A stretch of DNA of 64,000 nt from assembly GCF_000014285.2 (NCBI RefSeq), contig NC_008343.2:1576501-1640500 (forward strand), written 5' to 3'. Position numbers and translations under genes: made by a program. Numbering within the stretch: the first letter of the stretch is position 1; each line of letters starts with the position of its first letter. Source of the DNA: Granulibacter bethesdensis CGDNIH1 (lineage in GTDB: Bacteria; Pseudomonadota; Alphaproteobacteria; Acetobacterales; Acetobacteraceae). The notes beneath the pieces were generated by a model. The model made no database searches. It worked only from the letters and a program-made list of their open reading frames with translations, and had not been told where the DNA came from. This document shows, piece after piece, positions 52,740 through 62,508 of this stretch.

Positions 52740-54077
52740 ATGGCTTCAAATGTAACTGTTCCCGGGGGCAATACCCCTCTGTCAACAGTAAGCCTAGATT
52801 ACAACCGCAATCTTGCGCCCATTACGACGCAGTTGTTGAGTTCTATCTATGCAGCTGCGGCAAATAATACCCTTCAAGCGGTGGACAATCCGACTGCAGC
52901 ACCAACAGTTGAAGCAGCCAATGCCATTGCTTTAATTACCACCAGCATGTCGTCTGTGCCGACTGGTTTTTCCAGTATGATTATCGGCGCGACCTCGCAG
53001 CCGGGCGCTGTCAGTAATGTTGTTGTTAATAATACCAATACGATTTCCAATCAGTCAGTAATTTTTGGTACTGCGGGCGGCTATCTCGAGACTGGCGCAG
53101 GTCAAGGTACTATTCTGGGTTCTCTCGGTGCCAATACCATTATGGGTACAGGTGGCAACTGGACTATTCAGACAGACGGTAGCAGTCCATCCATCGGCGG
53201 AAGCTATATCAAAGGTCAGAACAGCAACATTGTTCTGAATGCTCTCGGTACTGATACTTATATTGGCGGCACTGGCAGTGCAACCTTGGCTGCCTTTTCA
53301 GGCGGTTCGCTTTTCTTTGGCGGCAAAGCGGGAACACAGACCGTATTCTCGAACAACTCACGCGCAGGCAGCGGTAATGCAACCTATGTTGGCGCTTCTG
53401 GCGACAGCACCGTCTATGCAAATAACGTAAATGGCCTCTATCAGTACCAATCCGGATCAATGGCGTTTGTCAATGGTTCCGGCAGCAATACAATGTTTGG
53501 TGGATCGGGTGCATCCACATTATTTGCCGGAACGGGTCAAAGTCTTTTCGTACTAAGCAATGGCCAAACGAAATTTATGGCGACCGGTGGCTCGCAGACT
53601 GTCTACGGGGCAAATGTAGCCAATAACGGATATTTCAGCAGCAATGCCACCATAAATCTTGTTGGCAACACAACAGGCGGTAATCAGCTGGTTGCAGTCG
53701 GGGGAGATAATATTCTCTCTACTGCCTTCTCCGACAGCGGTAATATCTTGAAGGCCGGTAGTGGCAGCGATACGCTGTTCGGAAGCCAGGGTAATGGTAA
53801 TGATACCATGTTCTCTGGAACCGGCTCCGCGACAATGTTTGGTGGTGGCGGAAATGACATATTCGTTCTCTCCAAAGGGATGCAGGCCACTACAATCTTT
53901 AACTTCAATACATCTTCGACCTTGTCACTGAATGGATGGGGTGTGGATGCGGAAAACGCGGCTGTCACCAATCAGGTCAATGATGCCGCTGGCACCCGTC
54001 TGACACTGAATGACAATACGACTATTACGTTGATCGGTGTAAGCCATCTGAATTCCGGTCAGGTTTTCAATTCCTGA
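52740..54077 (+). CDS. Gly/Asn-rich RTX-like repeat protein, probable secreted structural protein
   Basis: A 445-residue protein with no signal peptide and no enzymatic domain. An N-terminal ~80-residue helical segment (NVTVPGGNTPLSTVSLDYN...) is followed by beta-strand repeats of ~18-20 residues rich in Gly, Ser, Asn and Thr. Clear RTX units come near the end (GSGSDTLFGSQ, GNGNDTMFSG, GGGGNDIFVLS). The last ~70 residues match the C-terminus of the protease at 29566: both have I-x-N-F, L-x-G-[YW]-G, T-L-x-D-N-T-x-I-T-L and L-N-S. Probably exported through its C-terminus to form a surface or matrix layer. ATG 52740 has AGGA upstream; a strong terminator follows. Confidence 0.8.
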   Translation: MASNVTVPGGNTPLSTVSLDYNRNLAPITTQLLSSIYAAAANNTLQAVDNPTAAPTVEAANAIALITTSMSSVPTGFSSMIIGATSQPGAVSNVVVNNTNTISNQSVIFGTAGGYLETGAGQGTILGSLGANTIMGTGGNWTIQTDGSSPSIGGSYIKGQNSNIVLNALGTDTYIGGTGSATLAAFSGGSLFFGGKAGTQTVFSNNSRAGSGNATYVGASGDSTVYANNVNGLYQYQSGSMAFVNGSGSNTMFGGSGASTLFAGTGQSLFVLSNGQTKFMATGGSQTVYGANVANNGYFSSNATINLVGNTTGGNQLVAVGGDNILSTAFSDSGNILKAGSGSDTLFGSQGNGNDTMFSGTGSATMFGGGGNDIFVLSKGMQATTIFNFNTSSTLSLNGWGVDAENAAVTNQVNDAAGTRLTLNDNTTITLIGVSHLNSGQVFNS

Positions 54078-54104
54078 TTTAAATTTTCTATTTTATTCTA
54101 ATGT

Positions 54105-54143
54105 AAATGGCGCTGCTCTTTATGTGAGCAGCGCCATTTTTTT
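54105..54143. terminator. Intrinsic terminator of the repeat protein gene
   Basis: AAATGGCGCTGCTC (54105-54118) pairs perfectly with GAGCAGCGCCATTT (54126-54139), followed by a T run. It lies between the converging repeat-protein and rodA genes and can serve both. Confidence 0.92.
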
Positions 54144-54157
54144 GATTACTTTATGCA

Positions 54158-55327
54158 CTACATAAAACGTGGCGACGTTAAAAACTCGTCTCTGTTATCT
54201 TCAAACTCCACATCACGATGTACATGAACCGACATCAACAGCCCGAATCCGAGCATCGCGCATAACATCGCGGAACCGCCATGCGATACCAATGGCAACG
54301 GCACGCCTCCGACCGGGATAGCGCCCATAACCATCGCAACGTTCACCACAATATACATGAAGAAATTGACTGATAATCCCAAAGCCAGTAACCGCCCGAA
54401 CTGGTGACGGCAACGGATACCGGTCGCCATACCGCTCAACACGATCAGACAGAGCAGACAGAGCAGAGCAACACCCCCAATAAATCCGAACTGTTCCGAA
54501 AATACTGTAAAGATGAAGTCGGTTTGCTTTTCCGGCAGGAGCGCCAGATTACCCCTAGTGCCATCCAGAATGCCTTGTCCCCACATCCCCCCTGAGCCAA
54601 GACCGATTTTTGACTGGATAATGTTATAGCCAGCCCCCAGCGGATCGCTTTCCGGGTTCAGGAATGTGATGATGCGCTGACGCTGATAATCATGCAGATG
54701 ATGATACGCAAAAGGGGCGATACCAGCCACCGCCCCAAGAATCAGGGCAAATTTCCACAGCCTCACCCCTGCCGTCATAAAGACGGAGCCACCCACGATG
54801 GCCGTAATCACAGCGGTGCCGAGATTTGGCTCCTTCAGGATCAGCGCTGCGGGAGCCAGCACTGCAAGGGTCGGGACGATCAGAAAAAACGGCCTGCCAA
54901 CCTGCTCCCACGACGCTTTGCGGAACCAGGCAGCGAGGGCGAGGACCAGAAACAGCTTCATCAACTCGCTGGGCTGAAGCTGCAAAGGCCCCAGTTCGAT
55001 CCATCTTTGGGCACCCTTGCCGATATGACCCATACGGGCCACCAGGACCAACAGTCCCAAAGCAAAAAAATAGGCAGGCCACGCGAAACGGCAGATAATC
55101 CGGATATCCGTCATGGCAATGGCCAGCATCATCACCATGCCGACGGCAAAACGGATCAGATGCTTGTCGGCATACGGTGCGGATCCACCCCCTGCGGCAT
55201 AAAGGGCCATATATCCCGCCCCCGCCAACAGGCAGAGCAACAACACAAAAAACCAGTTGATCCGCCAGAGTTTATTGACGAACGCTGCTGAACGATCATT
55301 CAGCAGGCGGCGCTCATAAACCCCCAT
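54158..55327 (-). CDS. rodA: Peptidoglycan glycosyltransferase RodA
   Basis: This 389-residue, 10-helix SEDS protein polymerises lipid II during cell elongation. Typical segments are KGAQRWIELGPLQLQPSELMKLFLVLALA, KEPNLGTAVI and P-V-G-G-V-P-L-P-L-V-S-H-G-G-S near the C-terminus. It ends the mreB-to-rodA operon and its ATG overlaps the last base of the mrdA stop, so it is made together with PBP2, its transpeptidase partner. Confidence 0.95.
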   Translation of the reverse strand: MGVYERRLLNDRSAAFVNKLWRINWFFVLLLCLLAGAGYMALYAAGGGSAPYADKHLIRFAVGMVMMLAIAMTDIRIICRFAWPAYFFALGLLVLVARMGHIGKGAQRWIELGPLQLQPSELMKLFLVLALAAWFRKASWEQVGRPFFLIVPTLAVLAPAALILKEPNLGTAVITAIVGGSVFMTAGVRLWKFALILGAVAGIAPFAYHHLHDYQRQRIITFLNPESDPLGAGYNIIQSKIGLGSGGMWGQGILDGTRGNLALLPEKQTDFIFTVFSEQFGFIGGVALLCLLCLIVLSGMATGIRCRHQFGRLLALGLSVNFFMYIVVNVAMVMGAIPVGGVPLPLVSHGGSAMLCAMLGFGLLMSVHVHRDVEFEDNRDEFLTSPRFM

Positions 55328-57180
55328 TATCCTTTCTCCGCGATTGTCTGTCCGGGTTTTTTATTGGCCGGATCGCGTGAGAGCACATCCATCATGATGT
55401 CCCTCGCCACCGGGGCTGCGGCCTGGGCACCCGCATTCCCATGTTCCACCACGACTGCCAGTGCATATTGGGGATCATCATAAGGCGCATATGCGACAAA
55501 CAGCGCATGCGGCCTGAATTCCCATGGCAGATTTTCGGATTTAAAATTACCGCGCTCCCGCAATTCACGGGAAACGCGACGGACCTGCGTAGAGCCAGTT
55601 TTTCCGGCCATCTGCACTGGCAGGGGAAGTCTTGCCAGTGGCGCGGTACCATGCTGCTCATTCACAACCGCGAACATCCCCCCCCGAACCGCTTTCAGGG
55701 CAGCCTGAGGAATATCGAGCGCCGGCCAATCCTCGGGTCTTGTGCCGCTTCCCACCATACCACCGATGCTTCTGGTCAGATGCGGCTGTATGGCCCGGCC
55801 GGTGGCCAGACGAGCCGTATAAGTCGCCAGTTGCAGAGGCGTGACCTGAATATAGCCCTGCCCGATCCCGGCCACGATGGTATCACCGACATTCCATGGA
55901 TGTCCCTTTGCTGCCCGCCATGCACGGGTGGGAATCAATCCTCGCTTGGCATTTGGCAGCTCGATCCCAAGCTCGACCCCCAAACCCATCCGATTTGCCA
56001 CGTTGGCAATACGGTCCATCCCGACCCGACGTGCGACCTCATAAAAATAGACATCACACGAAAATTTCAGTGCCTGATGCATATCGACCGAGCCATGGCC
56101 GTATTTGGACCAGCAATGGAAGCGTGCCGTCCCGACATCGATATAGCCGGGGCAGAATACCCGGTCACCTGCCCCGATAAGCTGGGACTCCATACCGGCG
56201 ATCGCCACACACATCTTGAAGGTCGATCCGGGTGAGTAGATCCCGGCCACGGCCTTGTTGATCAACGGCGCACGGCGGTTGCGGGTCCATTCTTTCCACT
56301 GGTCCTGAGAAACGCCATGATCGAAAAGGGATGGATCAAAGGAAGGATTGGTGGCCATGGCCAGCACCTCCCCGTTTTTCGCATCCAGAACCACGGCGCT
56401 GGCACTTTCATCCCCCAGCCGCGCTATGACGGAGCGCTGTAATTCAGCATCAATTGTAAGGCCGACCTCGCTACCGGGCATGCCTTCCTGCCGGTCCAGC
56501 TCCCGGATCACACGTCCGACAGCACTGACTTCCAGCTGCATCGCCCCCGCACGACCACGAAGAGGCTGATCGTGAAACTTTTCCAACCCCGCCCGGCCAA
56601 TCCGTACCCCCGGCAAGGCAAGGATCGGATCATCACCCATATCGTGCTCGCTGGGTGGGGCAACATATCCCACGACATGCGCCAGCGTATCACCGTAGGG
56701 GTAAACGCGGGTCGTGCCGACATCAATCGCAATCCCGGGCAGATCGGGCGCATTAACCTCAATCAGCGCCATTTCTTCCCAGCTGAGGTAATCCTTGATG
56801 ACAACAGGGATAAAGCGGCGATGACGACGTATATCGCGGGCTATGCGGGCACGGTCATGATCATCCAGAGGGATCAATCGATGGAAATTATCCAGTGTGG
56901 CATCCGGATCTCCGGTTTCCTCCGTCATCAGGGTTGCCAGCCAATGCAGCCTGTTGGTAGCAACAGGCCTGCCGAAACGATCCAGCACATGACCACGCGG
57001 AGGCGCGATCAGGCGCTCGCTGATATGGTTGGTTTTGGCCAGTAGCGCATAGCGTTGCCCCTCCACGACCTGCACCTGATACAGTTTGGCCGCCAGCGTA
57101 CCGATCACACCAACCTGCAAACCGGCCAGAGCCAAAGCCCGTCGCGTAAAGACGCCGCTGCGTTTGATTTCCCGCTTCAT
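55327..57180 (-). CDS. mrdA: Penicillin-binding protein 2
   Basis: This 617-residue elongation-specific transpeptidase has an N-terminal membrane anchor and a pedestal domain. The transpeptidase domain has the nucleophile motif S-P-G-S-T-F-K (IYSPGSTFKMCVAIAG), S-C-D (KFSCDVYFYEVARR) as S-x-N equivalent, and K-T-G-S-T. Its start overlaps the end of mreD by 4 bases and its stop overlaps rodA by 1, so the three are translationally coupled. Confidence 0.96.
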   Translation of the reverse strand: MKREIKRSGVFTRRALALAGLQVGVIGTLAAKLYQVQVVEGQRYALLAKTNHISERLIAPPRGHVLDRFGRPVATNRLHWLATLMTEETGDPDATLDNFHRLIPLDDHDRARIARDIRRHRRFIPVVIKDYLSWEEMALIEVNAPDLPGIAIDVGTTRVYPYGDTLAHVVGYVAPPSEHDMGDDPILALPGVRIGRAGLEKFHDQPLRGRAGAMQLEVSAVGRVIRELDRQEGMPGSEVGLTIDAELQRSVIARLGDESASAVVLDAKNGEVLAMATNPSFDPSLFDHGVSQDQWKEWTRNRRAPLINKAVAGIYSPGSTFKMCVAIAGMESQLIGAGDRVFCPGYIDVGTARFHCWSKYGHGSVDMHQALKFSCDVYFYEVARRVGMDRIANVANRMGLGVELGIELPNAKRGLIPTRAWRAAKGHPWNVGDTIVAGIGQGYIQVTPLQLATYTARLATGRAIQPHLTRSIGGMVGSGTRPEDWPALDIPQAALKAVRGGMFAVVNEQHGTAPLARLPLPVQMAGKTGSTQVRRVSRELRERGNFKSENLPWEFRPHALFVAYAPYDDPQYALAVVVEHGNAGAQAAAPVARDIMMDVLSRDPANKKPGQTIAEKG

Positions 57181-57752
57181 ACCGGATCCGGATCCGTGAT
57201 ACCGCGATGCGCGCGGGTAAAGAAAACCGCCAGAGCCGGATAAAACCCGATGCTGAGAGTTGCAAGCAACAGGGCAGGTCCGGGCGGCATGATGGTGAGG
57301 GTCAGAAGGGACTGCATAAACCAGATTACCGCAGTGCAGAGGCTGGCGACCAGAGCATAAGCCAGCCAGACGATCATAAAGCCCTGCTGACTCAGTCCCC
57401 GTCGCAGACGCAGGGCCATTGCCTGCGCCGCCAGCAGAGCAAGTTCAGAAACACCGATCGCAAACTGCCCCAATAGATCGGCCAGAACCCCGATCAGAAA
57501 CACGGCCAGGGGCGGCATCGCGCGGGGGCGGAACAGGGACCAGAAAAAGACACAGGCCAGCATCGTAGCCGGTGGCAGTTCCGCCTGCGCGGGAAGACCG
57601 AGCGGCCCATTGAGCATCAACAGCAGCAGGATCGTTGTAACCACTGGCAGACTGCTTCGCGCCGCATGGTCCAGACGTCGGAACAGGGTCTGTCTCGGCG
57701 TAATGGGATTGACCCGCCGGGCCACACGATCCAGTGGCTTTTCTACGGGCAT
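57177..57752 (-). CDS. mreD: Rod shape-determining protein MreD
   Basis: This 191-residue membrane protein with about five helices belongs to the elongation complex. Sequence conservation in MreD is low; identification rests on size, hydrophobicity, the segment FLIGVLADLLGQFAIGVSELALL and position between mreC and mrdA. The N-terminal ~35 residues are a basic cytoplasmic extension. Confidence 0.9.
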   Translation of the reverse strand: MPVEKPLDRVARRVNPITPRQTLFRRLDHAARSSLPVVTTILLLLMLNGPLGLPAQAELPPATMLACVFFWSLFRPRAMPPLAVFLIGVLADLLGQFAIGVSELALLAAQAMALRLRRGLSQQGFMIVWLAYALVASLCTAVIWFMQSLLTLTIMPPGPALLLATLSIGFYPALAVFFTRAHRGITDPDPV

Positions 57753-57768
57753 GACGCCCCCAAGCCGA

Positions 57769-58665
57769 TTAATGCACCCGGGCGGAGGATTTCTGGCGCG
57801 GCTCCACCCGCGTCACCTTCGCATCCGGTGGCAGGATACCATGCAGACCGTAATCGAAAATACGCACCGCCTCCAGCCGCGACAGATCAGCGAAAGGCTG
57901 CACTTCGGGCACGTGATTGGCGTTATAGTGAACAATCCCCACAGGCAGATTGGCAGGAAAAGCATTAGCTTCGGCGCTCGTCACCACCCGCTCCCCCTCC
58001 ATCGGTTGTGCATTGTCGGGATAATAGAGCAGACGAGGCCTCGTACCGTTGGTACCGACCAGAATGGCGCGGGCCTGGCTTTTACCCAGAGAAACCGGCA
58101 CCCGGCTGTTTATATCTGTGATCAGCAGAATACGCGCACTTCTGTTGCCGACCTCGTTCACCCGCCCGACAAGCCCGCGATCATCCAGAGCGATTTCACC
58201 CTTACGCACAAAGCCTCCGCCACCTGGAGCATGCGGTCCGGTCGATAGGAGCACGGAGCGTGCATAAATGCCGCCCGCATCCGCAACGACCCTTGCCGTG
58301 ACATAGGGGGCAGGTGGATCGGGCAGCCAGTGAAGCTGTGCCTTGAGCATGGCATTTTCGTCATCCAGCGCCAACGCCACAGCCTGCCACCGGCGCAGGC
58401 GCTGATTTTCCTCACGCAGCACGGCATTGTCATGGGACAGGGTCGTCACATGCCGCACATTGTCAAAAACCGTGCGGATGGCGCTGATCGGCGCATCAAG
58501 CGCGGCATAGATCGGAGCCAGAAGGTCCGCCGCCGTCGTACGGGCCTGCTCTGCCAGCCTGACATCAACCTTGCCAAGCAGCATCAAAGCAAAGGCGGCA
58601 GCCATCAGGACCGGCAAAGTCAGCCGCGCCAGAGCCTGCCGGACGGGAACCGATAAACGGATCAA
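57769..58665 (-). CDS. mreC: Rod shape-determining protein MreC
   Basis: A 298-residue periplasmic scaffold with one N-terminal membrane helix, a coiled coil (~residues 70-110, AVLREENQRLRRWQAVALALDDENAMLKAQL) and two beta-barrel-like domains (V-T-A-R-V-V-A-D...GEIALDDRGLVGRVNEVG). It links MreB to PBP2. The start is TTG 58665 with AGGAG 11 bases upstream. A 95-base gap separates it from mreB. Confidence 0.94.
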   Translation of the reverse strand: MIRLSVPVRQALARLTLPVLMAAAFALMLLGKVDVRLAEQARTTAADLLAPIYAALDAPISAIRTVFDNVRHVTTLSHDNAVLREENQRLRRWQAVALALDDENAMLKAQLHWLPDPPAPYVTARVVADAGGIYARSVLLSTGPHAPGGGGFVRKGEIALDDRGLVGRVNEVGNRSARILLITDINSRVPVSLGKSQARAILVGTNGTRPRLLYYPDNAQPMEGERVVTSAEANAFPANLPVGIVHYNANHVPEVQPFADLSRLEAVRIFDYGLHGILPPDAKVTRVEPRQKSSARVH

Positions 58666-58760
58666 GCCTACGCTCGCTCCTCAAAATCGCGCGGGTATAA
58701 GTCGTGCCCCGGCTGATACAGGAAGGGAACCAGCCTCATCATTCTGCTCCCTCGCCAAAC

Positions 58761-60121
<1,361 letters not shown>

Positions 60122-60349
60122 ATGCGTATGATTGCAACCGTTGCCCTTATCATGGCGCTGGGAAGCGCCCTGTCCGCATGCGGCCATGACATGGGTACCC
60201 GCGCGTTGAGTGGGGGCGCCATCGGCGCTGGTGGTGGCGCATTGATGGGTGCCGCCACCGGGGGCAATGCCGGTGTCGGCGCCCTGATCGGTGGAGTGGG
60301 CGGTGCTGCTGTTGGCGCAGCCACTACGCCGCAGGGTCGCCGATACTGA
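60122..60349 (+). CDS. Small glycine-zipper lipoprotein
   Basis: This 75-residue lipoprotein has a signal peptide, lipobox ALSAC, and a mature part made almost wholly of glycine-zipper repeats (GGAIGAGGGALMGAATGG, then GVGALIGGVGGAAVGAA). It resembles small glycine-zipper outer-membrane proteins such as the SlyB/OsmB-like group, which are often stress-induced. GAGAGGAA lies before the ATG; ATG 60128 is an alternative. An intrinsic terminator follows. Confidence 0.75.
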   Translation: MRMIATVALIMALGSALSACGHDMGTRALSGGAIGAGGGALMGAATGGNAGVGALIGGVGGAAVGAATTPQGRRY

Positions 60350-60378
60350 AACCAGCCCTGAGACCGGCCTCTTATATC

Positions 60379-60417
60379 AAAAAGGCGGCAGGTTCTGGAG
60401 CCTGCCGCCTTTTTTTT
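60379..60417. terminator. Intrinsic terminator between the small lipoprotein and leuA
   Basis: AAAGGCGGCAGG (60381-60392) pairs with CCTGCCGCCTTT (60401-60412), followed by eight T and preceded by an A run, so it can work in both directions for the converging genes. Confidence 0.93.
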
Positions 60418-60419
60418 GT

Positions 60420-62003
60420 TTATGCCGTCAAAGCCTCGGGCTCCCGCCGGTCACGCTTGACCAGCAGCTTGTTGAGTGCGTGCACATACGCACGGGTGGA
60501 GGCTACCATCGTATCGGTATCTGCCCCCTGCCCGTCCACCATTTTCCCGTTTTCTTCCAGACGCACAGTCACGCGGGCCTGCGCGTCAGCGCCGTCGGTC
60601 ACGGCACCGACAGAGTAGAGCTTCAGCTCCACATCATGCGTAAAGATTATACCGATCGCGTTGAAAATCGCATCGACCGGGCCATCCCCCTGTGCATCCG
60701 CCTGCTTCAATTCACCATCGACTTCCAGCTCGACCGCCGCGGTGGCTGGACCACGTGAGCCGGCCCGCACCTCGACAGAGACAAAACGAATGCGCTCATG
60801 GCTCCGGTTCACCTCATCATCCACCAGCGCCACGATGTCGTCGTCATAGATAACTTTTTTACGATCCGCGACTTCCTTGAAGCGACGGAAAGCGTCATTC
60901 AGGGCGTTTTCACCCAGCTCGCCATAGCCCAGCGCCTTCAGCTTGTCGCGGAATGCCGCACGGCCGGAATGTTTTCCCATGACCAGCGAGGATTTGGTCC
61001 AGCCCACGCTCTCCGGTGTCATGATCTCATAGGTCGCAGCGTTCTTGAGCACACCGTCCTGATGGATACCACTTTCATGCGCGAAAGCGTTCCGGCCAAC
61101 GATCGCCTTGTTCGGCTGCACATCAAAACCGGTAATGGAGGCCAACAATTTAGAGGTACGCAGAATGTTTTCCGTCACCAGGCCGCTGACATAGGGCAGT
61201 ACATCGTGGCGGGTGCGCAGGGCCATGGCGATTTCTTCCAGCGCAGCATTGCCCGCACGCTCGCCAATGCCGTTGATGGTGCACTCCACCTGACGCGCCC
61301 CACCCTTGATCGACGCAATAGTGTTGGCAACGGCCAAGCCCAGATCATCATGATTGTGAGCCGAAAAAATCACCTTCTCCGCCCCCGGAACCCGCTCCTT
61401 CAACATACGAAAGATGCGTTCCATATCCTCCGGCGTGGCATAGCCGACAGTATCGGGGATATTGATGGTGGTGGCACCAGCCTTGATAGCAGCCTCCACA
61501 CAACGGCACAGGAACTCGGGCTCTGTCCGGCTGCCGTCTTCGGCGGACCATTCCACGTCATCTGTAAAGCGACGTGCCTGCTCATTGCCCTGAACGATCA
61601 GCTCAAGAACCGTTTCCGGCTCCATCCGCAGCTTGTATTTCATATGCAGCGGTGAAGTACTGATAAAATTATGGATACGGCGCCGTGCCGCCGGACGAAT
61701 CGCCTCTCCCGCCCTTGCGATATCATCGCGACCGCCTGTGCGGGCCAGACCCGCAACGACGGGGCCATCCTTGGCAAATTTTGCCGCAATGGCATTGACG
61801 CTTTCCCAGTCACCAGGAGAAGCAACCGGGAAACCGGCTTCGATCACGTCCACTCCCAGCTCCGCAAGCATGTCGGCCATACGCAGCTTCTCATCCAGAT
61901 TCATGGAGAAACCGGGGGACTGCTCTCCATCGCGGAGTGTCGTGTCGAAAATGATGATTCGGCTATCGTCAATATCACCGAAACTGGGGTGGCTGATGGT
62001 CAT
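60420..62003 (-). CDS. leuA: 2-isopropylmalate synthase
   Basis: This 527-residue enzyme commits 2-ketoisovalerate to leucine synthesis by condensation with acetyl-CoA. It has the TIM-barrel start FDTTLRDGEQSPG, the metal-binding H-N-H (FSAHNHDDLG), GIGERAGNAALEE, and a C-terminal LeuA regulatory domain (~residues 390-515) that binds leucine for feedback inhibition. Length matches the long form. The upstream leader (62004-62250) has a small open frame and overlapping hairpins that may form an attenuator. Confidence 0.96.
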   Translation of the reverse strand: MTISHPSFGDIDDSRIIIFDTTLRDGEQSPGFSMNLDEKLRMADMLAELGVDVIEAGFPVASPGDWESVNAIAAKFAKDGPVVAGLARTGGRDDIARAGEAIRPAARRRIHNFISTSPLHMKYKLRMEPETVLELIVQGNEQARRFTDDVEWSAEDGSRTEPEFLCRCVEAAIKAGATTINIPDTVGYATPEDMERIFRMLKERVPGAEKVIFSAHNHDDLGLAVANTIASIKGGARQVECTINGIGERAGNAALEEIAMALRTRHDVLPYVSGLVTENILRTSKLLASITGFDVQPNKAIVGRNAFAHESGIHQDGVLKNAATYEIMTPESVGWTKSSLVMGKHSGRAAFRDKLKALGYGELGENALNDAFRRFKEVADRKKVIYDDDIVALVDDEVNRSHERIRFVSVEVRAGSRGPATAAVELEVDGELKQADAQGDGPVDAIFNAIGIIFTHDVELKLYSVGAVTDGADAQARVTVRLEENGKMVDGQGADTDTMVASTRAYVHALNKLLVKRDRREPEALTA

Positions 62004-62129
62004 GATGCGCTGTATCCTTGGCGATCAGTCGTCGCTGCTTCCCTTTTAGACGGTCCAGGCTAGGCTGGGACCGGGCAGCTTCCGCATGGCGGATCTGCAC
62101 TTGAGCACTCCTACCGCATGCACCACAAA

Positions 62130-62198
62130 AGCAACAGCAGCGGGGAGAAGCTATCCCCTGAGCACAGCCGACCGTAAACCCGGCTATATGCTCAGGGG
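62130..62198 (-). promoter_or_regulatory. Alternative hairpins in the leuA leader (possible attenuator)
   Basis: CCCCTGAGCA (62155-62164) pairs perfectly with TGCTCAGGGG (62189-62198), with inner AGCCG/CGGCT. The low-coordinate arm can instead pair with GGGGA at 62142-62146 to form a smaller hairpin, followed on the minus strand by a weak T-rich stretch (TTGCTTTTG). Mutually exclusive pairing near a small open frame is the pattern of attenuation, but the terminator half is weak. Confidence 0.4.
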
Positions 62199-62249
62199 TA
62201 CGTAAGTCGAAGGATAAAGCGGAAGGCAGAGATACCGGCAGCACAGCAT
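62184..62249 (-). CDS. Possible leuA leader peptide (21 residues)
   Basis: An ATG at 62249 is preceded by AGGGGGG at 7-base spacing and opens a 21-residue frame that stops inside the large leader hairpin. Five of 21 residues are Leu, concentrated around L-C-L-P-L, with three Cys. A leucine-rich leader upstream of leuA would fit attenuation as reported for other proteobacteria; the leucines are not contiguous, which weakens the case. Confidence 0.4.
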   Translation of the reverse strand: MLCCRYLCLPLYPSTYVPLSI

Positions 62250-62445
62250 GAGTTATCCCCCCTGCTGATAATCAGGCCCTGAAAACCGGGCACTATGGCT
62301 GCTCCATCATTCATTCTGAATCCATAAAGCGGCCAGGTATCTTTTTGCAAGTACAAGTTGCGGGACAATGACTGGAAAGCTTTATCCTCTCATCGGCATC
62401 GCACATAACGAAAATCAGGGTTTGAAAGCTGTTTTTTGATGATCA

Positions 62446-62483
62446 CATAAAAAATAAAGCCGCTACATATGATATGCAGCGGC
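62446..62483 (-). terminator. Intrinsic terminator of the CI-like repressor gene
   Basis: GCCGCT...AGCGGC arms (62459-62464 and 62478-62483) extend inward through near-complementary CATAT/ATATG. On the minus strand the stem is followed by TTTATTTTTT. It lies 26 bases beyond the repressor stop. Confidence 0.85.
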
Positions 62484-62508
62484 AAACAATGAAGAAAATA
62501 GCTTACCA

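Noticed and set aside
61975-62244. 89-residue minus-strand frame upstream of leuA
   Set aside because: Starts with GTG without a ribosome-binding site and overlaps the leuA start; the shorter frame from 62249 has a better start.
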